Shown here: piece after piece, positions 52,185 through 64,000 of the stretch | Position numbering within the stretch: position 1 is the stretch's first letter | Layout: each line of letters begins with the position of its first letter | NCBI GenBank assembly: GCA_964304625.1 | Contig: OZ199840.1 | Span: forward strand, 9,548,001-9,612,000 | Length of the DNA stretch: 64,000 nucleotides | From: Kudoa neothunni | Lineage: Eukaryota; Cnidaria | Direction: 5' to 3' | Program-made: the position numbers and the translations under genes | Notes under the pieces: model-generated | Told to the model about the DNA's origin: nothing | Seen by the model: the letters and a program-made list of their open reading frames with translations, nothing else | Database searches by the model: none

Positions 52185-53593
52185 TTACAAGTGAATTTTT
52201 TGTTTACGCTGGGCGTAACTCTCAACAGCAATATTCAACACATCCATTAATACTTTGGTTGGTAGGCGGGATGTTCCTATAAATAAGGATAGTATAAACA
52301 AATAATAAAGAAACCAAGTCATACCTTTTGTTTCAAGGTATAAAACATTACCAGTACAATCCACCAAAACATACACCAACATGTTTGAGACATTCTCTTC
52401 CTCCTGGGTTGGATCGCAAAGAATGTGATACCTAATAAAATTGAATAATAACTCAAATATCTATCCAACACACTCTTTGGTATCAGAAACAGCCAAAGTA
52501 AAACATATAGGCAGGTTGGAGCTATAGTTAGATATAGCAAATTATTGTTATAGTTGAATGAAAAATCCCATTACATATCCACAACAAAGTTATTGCGAAC
52601 CAATACATCAAGCTCAGGAATCTCATCAGTAACAGTGATAGTAGGCAGAGTTACTACATAGGTATGGGTCAAATATGAGAAAATATTCGTTCAATTTCAT
52701 ACAATTGTACAACGCTGAACAAATTGCTAAAATGCTGGCGTCAATCAAACATCCGTCCAACGAAATGCAAGTCAAATCAATGTACAACACCCAAATCAGC
52801 TATATTTAATGCGTCAAATACAACCAACCACCTAAATGAGGTGTGGAGTTGCTAATCAGCTACTTTATTGGGTATAATATCAAGCTGGCTGGTTTGGAAA
52901 TATTTTCCATGGATTAAAATGCTATAAGTGCTTGTTAACCAAACACAATTCCTACATTCGCTAAAGTAAACCTTTGAATCATTTCACCCAACAAATGACT
53001 AAAATATTGACAAGATTGTGATGGAAGCTCATGTTGAACGCTTTTGTTTGTTCTAACTATTGCTTCTGGTAATTGCAGATTGACACCTTAAACACAAAAA
53101 TGCTCAAAATAAACGAAATAAACGAAAAGTGCAGGCTGTGTAAGGTTATCGTCAAATAAATACTAATGTATTTGGTTTCAAAACTGTTGACAGTAATTTC
53201 TGATAGATGCTGAAATATTTGATAAAAAAAGTTGTTGCTTTAGCTAGAAATACTGCTTTTATTCCACAACACACGCTCGTATTCCCTATACGAACCACAC
53301 ATGATCCATCACTGTTTTCGGCAAAATCTACGATTTTCATGATTATCCTATAGAGTATTTTCTACTGTACTTGGTTTAACAATTATTTCATCAACAAATT
53401 GATTGAAACTTCGTCCGTCTGTTCGTAACGAACGTAGCTAATAAATCATTATACGATCATAGATGAGAATGACGATTTTTACGTGAAATTGTTCGTGGAA
53501 TTTTTCCAGAAATACTTTCCTACAACAAATTATAATTTTATCCTATAAAAGAAAAAAAAACCTAAACTCAGATCCTTGTCGTTGTTGCTGCAT
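52185..53593 (-). CDS. EXOSC8: Exosome subunit RRP43 (EXOSC8)
   Basis: An RNase PH-like ring subunit of the RNA exosome, which degrades and trims RNA in nucleus and cytoplasm. Twelve exons (descending): 53562-53593, 53483-53519, 53371-53437, 53254-53327, 53164-53209, 52972-53086, 52864-52921, 52703-52799, 52575-52653, 52474-52521, 52325-52431 and 52185-52276. They give 283 residues in one frame (human 276). Visible blocks: LRTDGRSFNQF, then SDGSCVVRIGNTSVCCGIKA, LIWVLYIDLTCISLDGCLID, ICFTLAVSDT, CDPTQEEENVSNMLVYVLVD, and a C-terminal helix ending KQKIHL. Order and spacing follow RRP43 rather than RRP42 or RRP45. The acceptor of the 58-nt exon 7 was chosen for best family fit. Every intron is shorter than 80 nt. 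Confidence 0.92.
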
Positions 53594-54509
53594 ATTGCGG
53601 ATAAGTATGTCCGAGTGCGCGCACTTGTACATACTTCATTACATTTTTCTATTTATAAAATTCGTTATTGCCGTTCATACCTAAATTATATTCTCAATTT
53701 TCATTCGTTTTAAGTATAATAATTTTATTTGAAGAATCAGATAAAAATAAAAATATATTTGCAATCCAGTTGAATTTTTATAACCAAATGAAAATGACTC
53801 GAATATATAGGTACTCGACTATCAAGTTAGACTAGAAGACAATGATTGTGAACTTTTCGTTTTTATCTGGTGATTGAAATTGTTGGATCCAGTAAGGTGC
53901 GCAAAAGAAAAAGGAGATCCAAGTAAGAACACAAGAGAGAATTGAAAAAAGTGGGACAATTATATGGCTTAAATACAGCGAGGAGCGCCAGTTCCAGAAT
54001 TCGATGCGGTGAGGAAAAAAAAATGACTAGTGCAGCGAGGGTTCCGTGGGAAAGTAGTATTTCGTCATCGTTCATTGCTGTGGTCCATATTCGCCGTATT
54101 CCCATGTACCAAATTGTGGAGGAACTGTTGTTGGTTATCTTTGGAGGGAAAACGGGTCATAGGACCAACTTGTCAGCCGTAGAAATCGAAATTACCGACA
54201 ACCATATATTTCCCGACTTGTACTCTTATTCTCCCACGGAACATTTGAATGGGAAACTAGTTTAACTTTTCTCACGCAGAAAGTCGAAGTTCCCATGACT
54301 CAACAGAAATATTTGCGGGTAATTTTTAATTCTAGATATGTGTGTTGTTGTTTTTCCCCTCAAGAACGTGTCAGAGATGAATCTAATACATGTATAATAA
54401 ATATTGAAAACAGTGATAAAGTTCGTTTATAAAGCTCCATATATCTTAATTTAATTTTGAAAATTCCATTAAAATCTCCCATTGAGACTTGGAATGCTTA
54501 CTTCTTGTC
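53594..54509. other. EXOSC8 upstream region with an unexplained ORF
   Basis: Frames overlap at 53942-54265 (+, 107 codons) and 53863-54105 (-). Codon use is less AT-rich than the surroundings, which might mean an old gene or transposon piece, but neither translation resembles a family I know. The region also contains the EXOSC8 promoter side. No call is made on the frame. Confidence 0.4.
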
Positions 54510-54513
54510 TTAA

Positions 54514-56145
54514 CCCTCCGATACCCAGGATAAAAACTTACTCATATGTCTGGAGGTGGACATTGAAATATATAAATGAACAATGAATTATTTATTAAAA
54601 CATGTTTTACATGTCATATATTTTATTCTTTATTCATAACAAGTCGATTGATCGCACGTACTCCAGTTTATGCGGCATCGTTTATTGGGAGACCTGTTAT
54701 TTTTTATAATTGTTTTGAATTCCTCTAAAAGTTACATTGGAAGGTTATTTTGAGGATTTACCTTTTTGTACTGAAACTTGCAGTAACTAAGCAATGGAGG
54801 GTCCTGGTCCCATGTAATTGAAATGCGTTGTGTGCTGCCGCGTCTGTTATGTTGTATAATACCGTAAATCTCAACATTTTCGATCTTACCCAGCCCCTCA
54901 TTTTTAGGATAATAAATTTTCGTCGTGTCTCTTTATGATTTCTCTATGAAGTTCTCAGATAAACCGTATTTTTTATGCAAAATAATCATTATTTTAAATA
55001 TTATAAATAATTAATATTTATACGTGAATTAATAAGTGTACATTTAAATTAATTATATACCTAAATGTATTGTAAAAATTTGGAATAATTTTCACAGAAA
55101 AAACTTTCCATTAATTCTTCTGTTTGAAAAAAATGATCTGAATAAAACAGTTAATTTTTGTAAATATTATTTAGTCTTCTGGCAATTTTTGCAGTTAAAT
55201 TAAAATAGGAAATTTCCTGATAATGTTCCTGGATCCGATAGCAACTTTACGCAGAACGAACAATAAGAAATTTCTACGTCCGTCGAACCTCTGGCACTTG
55301 CACAATGAAACCAAAGGGTTCGGTTGAATCCCGGTTGAATCCCAGTTGGGAATCAATGATGTAAAACCTTAGTTTACACCAAATATATTTCTATAATCTG
55401 TTCGTCCTTCGATTCAAATTGGCTGTGAATATTACTTGTTATTGAGTTCCCCGCAGGAATGACGTTCGATGAGTCTTCGATTTCTATACCGCTACCAACA
55501 TCAGGGTTATCGTTAATGGGTCCATCAATAATTGTATCCATTTCCTTAATATTTTTGGATCAACTTACATCAGAATCTTCTAATGAAATAAACATAAAAC
55601 CCTCGCCATTATTTATTGTTAGGCTGATAACCTCCTAACGAAAACCCCGTTTTATTCAAAAAATGGCGGGAAATATTCCAGAATAATGTAGAATAGCATA
55701 GATGAATCGTTATACCTTGAGAATATATTAGAAACTTCTGGGAAGATCTATAAAACTAAGATAACTCCGCGATTGACTAGATAATCGCACCGTCCACGAT
55801 CATTTGAAGACACATAAAAATGATAATTATGCTCAAGTAAGAATTAAATTTATTAAAACCTCATTGTTATATAATTTGTAATGCATTATCAAGAAAACCA
55901 TCGGATATACTGGAGCGTCATCCTCTTAAACGCTTGGATGTGAACATTCCTTTTAGAATTTGTGCAATTATTACTCATTCTAACCTGACTAACTTTAATT
56001 GGAAATAAAAAATAATTCTTTCAGAATCGGTACGTAAAATATCAACATTATAAATTCTTTATTAGAATAGTAAATTTAAAACACACTTTACTGGGTAGCG
56101 TGTCCACCTCCAATCATACGCGGAACTTTTTTTTTAAATCAACGA
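54514..56145 (-). mobile_element. piggyBac-like transposon, strongly decayed
   Basis: Bounded by TTAA at 54510-54513 and 56146-56149. The left end starts CCCTCCGATACCC. About 38 bp inside it lies TGGAGGTGGACA, whose complement sits 34 bp inside the right end, so the termini are long degenerate inverted repeats. On the minus strand, near 54785-54870, a frame reads LRFTVLYNITDAAAHNAFQL, matching the piggyBac block with FYNxxDxxxxNAF. A minus-strand acidic stretch near 55440-55560 (IIDGPINDNPDVGSGIEIE) suits the N terminus. The coding region is riddled with stops and mostly unrecognisable. Confidence 0.68.
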
Positions 56146-56149
56146 TTAA

Positions 56150-57487
56150 TATATCTTAGACTTTAATTCTTTAGCGTCATTTTGAAAAAGAAGCCACATC
56201 CAGTTAATTTATGTGAAATTATTGTTTGATCCGTCGAAGATGGTCGGATCGGTGGTAAGAATTTATAATTGGCACAACAATTCAGTATAAAGATTTCGGT
56301 CTCATACAACCTATACCATAGGGACTTGAAAAGACGTAGTTTAGCTTTGGTTTATTATAACCTGATAAGAAGAGATTTTGATGGGCTTCACCCTTAAGCT
56401 AAGATTTGTTGATTAGTTTTTGACACAACCAAAATCGCTTGATAATTTTGTACATCTATATAATTTTTAAAAAATATAATGTCGTCTTTCCAATATAAGT
56501 ATTGTCTAGCTTTTAATTAATTTTATCATTCATATATCATACAGTTTGTGACCAAAAAGTCATTTTAGCGTAAAAGTGAACAAGTATTTTATTTTTTTCA
56601 TTAATTTCAATATCGACTGAATATGTATTTAACTAGCATTTTTATTTTTGAAAATACTATAGATATTAAGGATTTAAAAATTCTTAGATACATTAATTCT
56701 ATGTTTATTACAAGATCATCATTGGATTATTAAACACTATGAGATTTTCAACTTCGTATAAAAATGATTTCAATTATAAAAAATATTTGTTTTAATTCTC
56801 AGATTGTAATATGAATCAATTTACCTGCTGAGTTATATTAAAAATTCGTCTGAGGTTTTTTATTTGAAATTATGATAAATAATTCCACAAGATGAGTACA
56901 AAAGTGTTGGTTTTGTAGATTTGTAAATCATAATAAGTATTATCAATTTTATTCGTTTATTTTTGAAACATTATTAACTCTAAATCTAAGCCTTTTCATT
57001 AAATATTAACATTTCTTAAATATTTGGAGTTTTCTATTGTTAAAAATGTAGGTGGAGTAATGTCAACACAACTCATGAAAGGTGAATAAGGTAATTTTTA
57101 TATGTGACAGGTTGCAGTGCTTAGAACAACCAGGGTAATTACTCTGACAAAATTTCCACTATTTGCTAATTTGCGACGTCGGTTTTAACTAATAATAACA
57201 AATAAGTATATTGAATGAGCTTTAATTTTTTTTACGTAATAAATAACGAAATTATAATTTTTTATCGTAAAATATTTAATAAAGTGTAGCTATCAAACTT
57301 TGAATCTATATATTTTCTCAATAATTATGTTCACTTACAAATTAGGTTAACGCCGAGCACGACGCAAATAACCAAATAGCTATCATTTATGTAGGCAAAA
57401 AGAGGCTAAAAAAGAAGGGAAATTAGCAGATATTTAAGTTAATAGATAGGGGGTATGTTAAAAATAACGGTTCAAACAAATAAGAGG
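56150..57487. other. Intergenic, 3' of guanylate cyclase gene
   Basis: About 1.3 kb of very AT-rich DNA with no recognised gene or repeat. Confidence 0.5.
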
Positions 57488-60458
57488 TTAAATAGGGCGA
57501 GGTTTGTTTCTGACTCGCTGAAGTCGTTTTCTGATGTAACTTTCAATTTGATCAACGGTAAACTGATGTTTTAGCCCAAAGATATTAGTTATTTTTCTTG
57601 GAATAGGAGTTTGGACACTGAGGAGTGAATGATGTTCACTGCGTGCCCGTTTTTGGCAAATCGAGCAGAGATGTAGAAGGGCATCCATTTTGGAGATGTC
57701 GATTTCTTCATTCATTTCTGCTTTGGATCGAGCTATAAGATAGGTGGAGAAGGGCTCTTCGATTCCTTTCATTTTTACTGTACCTCGCTTTTTCATAAAC
57801 AGCTCCTTAGAACTGACAGCAGATAGTAGTTTACTAGTTGAATATTTGTATAAGAAAATTTGTGATGAGAGTGAAATTATATTTTTAAGTATTGCTTACT
57901 TGTACGCACTTTCGGTGATATTGGTAACTCCAGGGACACATGTAGTTTCAGTTCTACTAGCAATGTTTACTGTGGAACCGAAAATGCAATATCTTGGAAG
58001 TTTGCTGCCAATAACTCCCGCAACAATATCCCCCACATGGATCCCACAGGTAAGCTAAAATTCAAAACAGAATATTAAAAATTGATAACTCTTATCTATA
58101 GTAGTCGATACAATACCACAAGCGGTATATTATTGATTTTTATTAGTTTAGCAACGTCAATCATTTCAATTGCACATTCTATAATACTCAATACATTGGC
58201 AGGAACAGATGCATCCAATCCGCTGGTGATAAGGTATTTATCGGAAGCAGTCTCGATCTAAATGTATTTATATAATATCAATATAAAAATTAGTTGATCT
58301 TATAAATTGATGAAGTGTAAGAAATAACCTTGATTACATTTTTCTTTTCTTTCACCACCAAATCGAACAACAAATACAAATCATTCACCAACTTGGCCAG
58401 TTCGATTGGTTGTAGATACTCACACAAACGTTTAAAATTGTATATTCCAGTGAACATGACAAATGTATCCTTATAGAGGCAAGGTTCCGATTGTTTTCCT
58501 TGTTTGAGCAGTTCGGCTATTTTTGGTGGAATGACATTATACAGCAGAGAGTCGCGTATATTTTTCTCCGTATTTATTTGGCCTATAAGTCTATACAGTT
58601 CTAGGTATTTTTCTTCATTGACAGCGTTACTATGAAGCGCCTTGACAAACAGATTAGTTGAAACTAAGAAAAATAACAAAAATTTGTGAAAAACTACCTT
58701 AATGTAACGGTCATATTTAAAGATACAACATTTATTCTCCTCATACGGCAAGTAATCTGATAAACATACACCCATTTTGAACATTTTACTGATGGATAAA
58801 ACACGGAGACCTCCCACAAAGACCAAAAAAGATTCTCCATTTGTGTGATTCTCAATAAAAATACCCTTTAGAAATAAATTGCTCTAAAATATATTATTAA
58901 TTTTGACAAATCACTCTCTCTCTCTCTCCCACTCACATTGTACTCTCGTCTGGGTACGAATAGAAAAGAGAATCCGTTAAATTTGATTATTTCTCTGTAG
59001 GTGTATTTTCTGACCCTGGGTTGCATCATAATAAATGTATCATAAAATTGTAAGATTTCCAGATCGATTTGTGGTATTATCTGTCGATAAAAATTTCCAT
59101 GCTAAAATTGAATACATATTACAATTGCTTAATCAAACGATCTTTCTCTTTAGAACTGAAAAAATCCAAGAATGTTTTTAATAAAAGTTTAATTAGAAAT
59201 TTTCTCATTAAATTTTTCTCTACTATACTTTGATGATATTTAGTTGTTGATCGAGCACCAAAACATATGGGAATTTTTCAGTAAATGCGTTCAAAGTTAT
59301 CGCACTTTTATTGACATTTACATCTGGTTCGATTATTTCATAATTTTTAGCTATTAAAATATTAGAATTTTTTCTTTGATAAATAGACTTTACTCCCCGC
59401 AACCCTGACACTACTATCTGGGAAATCTGGTGGGAATATTTTCAGTGACATTTGTCTATTCAAAGAATGAACCATTATGATGTAGGATGATTGGTTGTCG
59501 TATTTTGATTGTTTTAGTGTAGATTCAATCTAAAATTATAATATTTTAACTACAATTAAAATTGGAAGTACACGCGGTTCTATATTGAAGATGGAGTTGG
59601 CAATAGCTTTGATAAAACCACGAAATATCGGACCGTATGCTTCCACTCGAATGCTCACAAATTTTATTCTTAGAGATTGTTCAATCTTTTTCAAATACAA
59701 CAATGGGAATGATTTTATTCCGATAGTTAGTTCAGGGAAGGAACTTTCGGTCCTCATATAATCCACCAGAGTCCTACCCATTACGCTGGTGAGAGGTATT
59801 TCCTGGGTTCCCACTTGTCTGGAGACGTAGTCCACGTAATAAATGCCAAATTTTTCACATATCGAATCCAATTCCTCGCCTATCAACAAGATTTCATACA
59901 GAAACAACAATCAATATATTATTCATATTCTTATTATTGGTTTCATTGAATTATTTAGTTGACTTAAATAATAAAAAAACAAAAATATTAAAAAATTTTC
60001 GTACCTAATATGATTTCTGCAGATTTAAAAATTTGGAAAAATATGACCGCATCGTATGAATGATGAAAAAGAAAGTCGCCATTAAAATTAATAGCATCTC
60101 TAATTTCAATTAACTACGATAAGAGACACTATCATTGGATTGGTGTTATTACTTTATTTTATTCCAATCGTTCTCCGAGTAGGTTTCCTTCACAAAAAAA
60201 TATACTCCAATAAAAATTTGTCCTTTCTAGTTTGTAATATTCGTTTCAAAAACATAATCCATATATTGATTTTCTACCATGTAAATAACTCCACCATCTC
60301 GTGCATCTATGTTAAGATATCCATCTTTATCTAATGGCCTAGATAGGAATATATAACGAGTAACCACCATTAATTAGCTTATCTAAATTGCAAACATACT
60401 CTGTTGACGAGGTTTTAGAGGAATCGAAAAAGGCACTCAACGAGTTTCGGTCAAACAT
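57488..60458 (-). CDS. Soluble guanylate cyclase-type subunit
   Basis: Family members make cGMP from GTP as heterodimers, usually activated by NO at a heme in the H-NOX domain. Exons (descending): 60368-60458, 60278-60330, 60153-60187, 60005-60099, 59572-59879, 59410-59529, 59229-59387, 58937-59101, 58329-58883, 58120-58257, 57900-58054 and 57488-57812, about 732 residues. The H-NOX part spans exons 3-5 ([30 protein letters not shown]), then HNOB, then helix [19 protein letters not shown] linker, then the cyclase ([60 protein letters not shown]). The cyclase reads beta-like, while the H-NOX lacks an evident proximal His and Y-x-S-x-R. A 45-nt in-frame intron may lie within exon 9. Exons 1-2 are tentative. 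One intron is 22 nt. Confidence 0.88.
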
Positions 60459-62081
60459 CCCATGGAAATCGCCTTAAATCTTCGATTCTTTCCCCACTAA
60501 TTTACGCCTACATACTAATACCTCCTGCTTATTTAAATGTGCATAAAATTTCTCAAATAACTAAAAACTTATATTTTTCAGAAGAATTATAGTTATCCAA
60601 ATTTTTTTTTCTAAACGTCTTCGACAAAAACTTGTTACTATGTTCGCGGCAATTATTAGTTTTGAGGACTGCTAGATAAAATCCCATTTTAGCATAATGA
60701 ATAAGTAAATCGTGGACATAAAATTCAAAATCAGCATTGAATGACGTATTGATCCTAAGTATATTTTAAATTAATAACTTTTAGCGATATTACATACGAA
60801 TAAATTAATTAGATTAGATTATACTAAAGCTATTTAAAACAGCATAAAATAATACTTTATTTAAAAAATCATAAAGTTTATTATTCAGAAGATATCTCTT
60901 GAAATAAGGCGGGGGATCTACAGACGGACCTTAAATCGGTACAAAGCAGCCTTTCTCGAATCGTTTTAGTTTTAGTATCCATATCACAAGTAATATGCCA
61001 TTAAAAAAGTTATATGTTTATATGAAGCAAATATTTTTAATAAAATTACACGAAAAAGAAAAATAATGTAAATAACATAAATCCAACTGATAAATTAAAT
61101 ACTCTGACTTAATTATTATCTTTTGTAGGCATTAATTAAGTCGAACGAAGCACGTCATTAGATAAACACACGGATAATTCAAAATTTATAATTAAACTAG
61201 ATATTTAATATTTTAATGCAAAATATCAGATGTGACATTCCGCGCTTGCGCGGAATGTCAATATATTTCTTTGTTGATCTAATTACAAATATAAAATCAG
61301 AATAGATAAAATAAGGATTTAAACAAATTTCTGATGTAAAGTTTTAGTTTATATAATTTTTTGGTGCAAATTGACTTTGGCTTGAAGTATAAAAATTCAA
61401 AGTAATTCAACAAAAAAAAGCTAAAACACTTAGTTTGACGCTAATAAATTTAAATTCACATTTTCCTTGGACTTTAATTGAAAAAAACATATAATACAGT
61501 TGTAAGGAATGAACCTAATTTAAAATGGATTATAGTTTATTTATCATTTCTTTTAAAAGGTAAACATTAAATAATTTTATACATTAAAACATTTGGGGTT
61601 TATAATTATATTTTATCTGTGAACAAAAATTACATAAATAATCATTTTAATCTTAACTGCAAGTAAACAGGATGATGTAGATAGAATATGTAAATTAATT
61701 TCAAATTTAATTTATCAAACTTATTTCAGTTTGGATTGCGCGTACAATATATTTTAATGAGAGATTCTAACTACGTAGAATTCGTACATTTCGCATAAAG
61801 TACGATAGGCCGTATAATTTTTGTTGGTAACTCAAGTTGTGAGTCTCAGAATGATGCAATAGGAAAACTGTGATTTATCGAAGCCTTTCGAGATTTTAAT
61901 CATTTTTATAATTCAGTATTCATGTAACTTAGATTTCATATAGTTAAAAATATTTTTAGTTTTTTAAAAAAATTTAACATGAAAAAGAATCAGATTTAAA
62001 TTTTAAAACATGCGCAAGCGCTAACGGTGAGTGTGCTTGCTTCACCCTCAATAACGACGACAGAAATAATAAAAACACAAA
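60459..62081. promoter_or_regulatory. Divergent region: guanylate cyclase / TMEM177
   Basis: The cyclase gene (-) and TMEM177 (+) point away from each other across 1.6 kb, so this region must carry both promoters. A short GC-rich hairpin (61233-61260) stands out. About 60 bp before the TMEM177 start lies GCGCAAGCGCTAACGG, a locally GC-rich patch of promoter type. No motif is assigned. Confidence 0.4.
61233..61260. repeat. Perfect 13-bp GC-rich hairpin
   Basis: TGACATTCCGCGC and its exact complement are separated by only two T residues, giving a 28-bp near-palindrome with a GC-rich centre in AT-rich DNA. It could be a terminator-like or protein-binding palindrome, or a fold-back scrap. It lies in the divergent region between two genes. 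Confidence 0.85.
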
Positions 62082-63091
62082 ATGACTACAAAATTTGGAT
62101 TGAGTTTTATTGAAAAATTCATCCGAAGTAAAAAAACTCAACAACGATATTTTATCGGCATGGGTTCCTTAATTTCTGTTTTTCAGTTCGCTCCAGAACT
62201 TAGCGTTTTATTGAACTGCGAGGGTGTGCTACACGCTGAATTGGGAATTATTCCAATTACGGACGAACTTCAAAGTGAATTCACCAAAATCTGCGCTAAA
62301 GCTAATATCGATCCTGACAGTGTTGTGATGAAAACGTGGTCCAGAGAAAAGTAAGTTTTTTGAATTAATTAAGATTGATCTTATAATTGATATAAATTAG
62401 TTTTAAACTTATTGGTGGGTCATGGCTGTACAAATTGTTTGGGTTGAAAAGTATAATGTGTGTGCCCGCTCTGTTTGAGTCTTCGTATGTGGAAAGACGT
62501 TCCAGAGGATACAGCCGTCTTACGATTGGTCGTGTCCAATGGAAGTCACCTATAGGCAGTTTGGCAGAGGTCTATTATGTGCCGAATATTTTGGAAAAAT
62601 GTTTTGGAATTACTGGCCAACTGGCTGTTCACAAATATAACACTTGGATGTTGGCTTCCTGTTTTTGTTTGATGTCATTCATGGCAATATTGTGCTATTT
62701 TTCGTTGTACTTCATGAACAGAGGATTCTACCTGCTTGTCATACCTGTTCCGGTGATAGCAAGTTTTTTTGTGCAAGGACCTCTGTGGAGCCTCTATCTC
62801 CGAATGGAAACCTTCATAGCCGATAGTTTTGTTATTAGAAAATTCCCCGAGTTGATAAAGCATGGGAAGACGACTCTTATTGGACCGCTTTTCTTTAATA
62901 CTGCTATTAAAATTCCTGGCAACAAACAAAGACGTTTCGACAGATACTTCTATGAACATTACCGTTTATCAAAACTTCCGAATGTTAGTAGATTGAAGCG
63001 GTTGGATAAATATGACCAAGCTCACCCAGCGAATACACTTGCAAATGCTACCGTTACAACAAGAGAAACGAAAGCAACAACAGTGGAATAA
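62082..63091 (+). CDS. TMEM177: TMEM177-like mitochondrial membrane protein
   Basis: TMEM177 is an inner-membrane protein that associates with COX20 and newly made COX2 during cytochrome oxidase assembly. Two exons, 62082-62350 and 62401-63091, join in phase across a 50-nt GTAAGT..TTAG intron to give 319 residues (human 311). Visible features are LQSEFTKICAKANIDPDSV, then GRVQWKSPIGSLAEVYYVP, matching the family's VDWRSPAGARLRASL block. Two TMs follow (WMLASCFCLMSFMAILCYF and FYLLVIPVPVIASFFV), and the tail is basic. Overall identity looks low, so the name rests on order, length and the WxSPxG block. The second frame alone, starting at an internal ATG, should not be taken as a separate gene. 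Confidence 0.75.
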
Positions 63092-64000
63092 TTTGTAAAA
63101 ATTTTCTAAAGCATCGATTTTTTTGATGATAATTTGATTATGATTATGTGTTTGAAATTTCTTTGCGTAATGTGTAATTTATAACCGCACTTTTTATCGC
63201 AAAGTAGACTCGTATCTACGATAATTTATGGACTTAAAAATAATAAATTAATAATTAAACAATTATAATCGCGCTTAAATTCATTTACACGCATGCCTAG
63301 TGAATAGAACAAAAAGTTCTCCATTGAGGGAAAATATTTCCTTATTTTCCTGTGGTGTTTTTATCAATAGTATTAATTTGTCCTAAATATATTTTGGATT
63401 CCCTTACTAATTACACAGCTATAATAACTTAACTTGATTCAAAACAGTGTGGGTTACAATATCCTTGGTAATTAATACAGATTCGTTTTATTTTACGCAT
63501 CTATGATGACTAATCATTATTTTTGTATTTGAAAATTTTTTATTGGTGATTTCGTAAATCACAATTGTTAATAGTGTAATTCATTAAAAATATTTTAGTT
63601 TAATCCCTTCTGTGGGTTAACTGAAAATATTAGTGTATTTTTAAATGATTTTTAAGGGGTTGTTTAACCCAAAATATTTCCAACACGAGGCAAGTCTTTG
63701 TGGTTCGCGCTATTTTGTCGCTAAAATTAATATAATGCATCTAAATTATTCCATGTTTTGGATTGTAGGCTGGAGATTTAAAGTACTACGCCAAAAATTT
63801 TGATTGCTGTATATAACACGAATTTTGTTACCCCTCTAAGGGGCTTGGGGTTTTTTAGACCCCAAAAGAATTTTAATTTGTTCATAGATATAATAATTAT
63901 CTGAGATATTTAAAGTTTCGTCCATTCTCCAAAATTATTTTAATAAATAGATTCGAACAAAATTTTATGTGAAATATTGATTATATCTCTTCAAACAAAA
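63092..64000. other. 3' flank with GGGG/CCCC palindromes
   Basis: No gene seen. Near 63831-63876 the sequence carries paired ACCCC/GGGGT motifs (CCCCTCTAAGGGG; GGGGTTTTTTAGACCCC) like the subterminal palindromes of the piggyBac element at 26393. Another such element may begin here and run past the window edge. This is not provable from the window. Confidence 0.4.

Noticed and set aside
53863-54265. Gene on either strand
   Set aside because: Overlapping frames of 80-107 codons resemble no family. Composition hints at old coding sequence but is not enough for a call.
62435-63091. Independent gene starting at an internal ATG
   Set aside because: It is the second exon of TMEM177; the 50-nt intron before it restores the frame with 62082-62350.

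Overview
This is a strongly AT-rich nuclear window from a compact eukaryotic genome, almost certainly an animal. The gene set is a group I PAK kinase with a CRIB domain, an ABCG half-transporter, a soluble-guanylate-cyclase subunit, gp210/NUP210, a NUP42-like nucleoporin, RRP43/EXOSC8, protoporphyrinogen oxidase, TMEM177 and a small Cys-rich receptor-like protein. Genes are cut by many tiny GT-AG introns. Most are about 40-75 nt, and a few reconstructed ones are only 22-32 nt. Such introns, with high AT content and low gene number, recall mesozoans (orthonectids or dicyemids). That placement is inference from memory; no database was searched.

Layout. 1-16,785 has no intact host gene. It holds a dead Tc1/mariner-type transposon (5467-6881), a frameshifted intronless amino-acid-transporter pseudogene (7331-8670), a pogo-like MITE (10456-11073), a piggyBac-like MITE abutting a hAT-like end (12407-13020), a hAT-like MITE with a perfect 8-bp target duplication (14738-15055) and two near-perfect long hairpins. 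16,786-26,249 is NUP210 (+), reconstructed as 13 exons, with an intronic minisatellite. 26,393-27,745 is a decayed piggyBac element flanked by TTAA. 29,351-30,181 is a small secreted/type I membrane protein (+). 31,203-35,794 is an ABCG1/4-like transporter (-), divergent from the PAK gene (36,547-38,732, +). 38,733-43,043 is repeat-rich. 43,044-45,159 is PPOX (-). 45,160-48,495 holds a TIR MITE, a Merlin/ISXO2-like transposase scrap and a tRNA-headed SINE. 48,496-49,686 is a NUP42-like gene (+). A degenerate hAT element follows (50,324-51,290), then EXOSC8 (-, 52,185-53,593), another decayed piggyBac element (54,514-56,145), a guanylate cyclase subunit (-, 57,488-60,458) and TMEM177 (+, 62,082-63,091).

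The genes do not form one operon or pathway. Two encode nuclear-pore proteins, two act in mitochondria (PPOX in heme synthesis, TMEM177 in cytochrome oxidase assembly) and two are signalling proteins (PAK, guanylate cyclase). Exon joins were built by eye, using frame continuity and remembered family sequence. In PAK, ABCG, PPOX, EXOSC8, NUP42, guanylate cyclase and NUP210 the phases add up to one open frame from ATG to stop. That supports these as working genes although stop codons interrupt the genomic frames. The most unusual signals are the 22-26-nt introns, the guanylate cyclase with a degenerate heme domain, a NUP42 with no FG repeats, and the dense mixture of DNA-transposon families.
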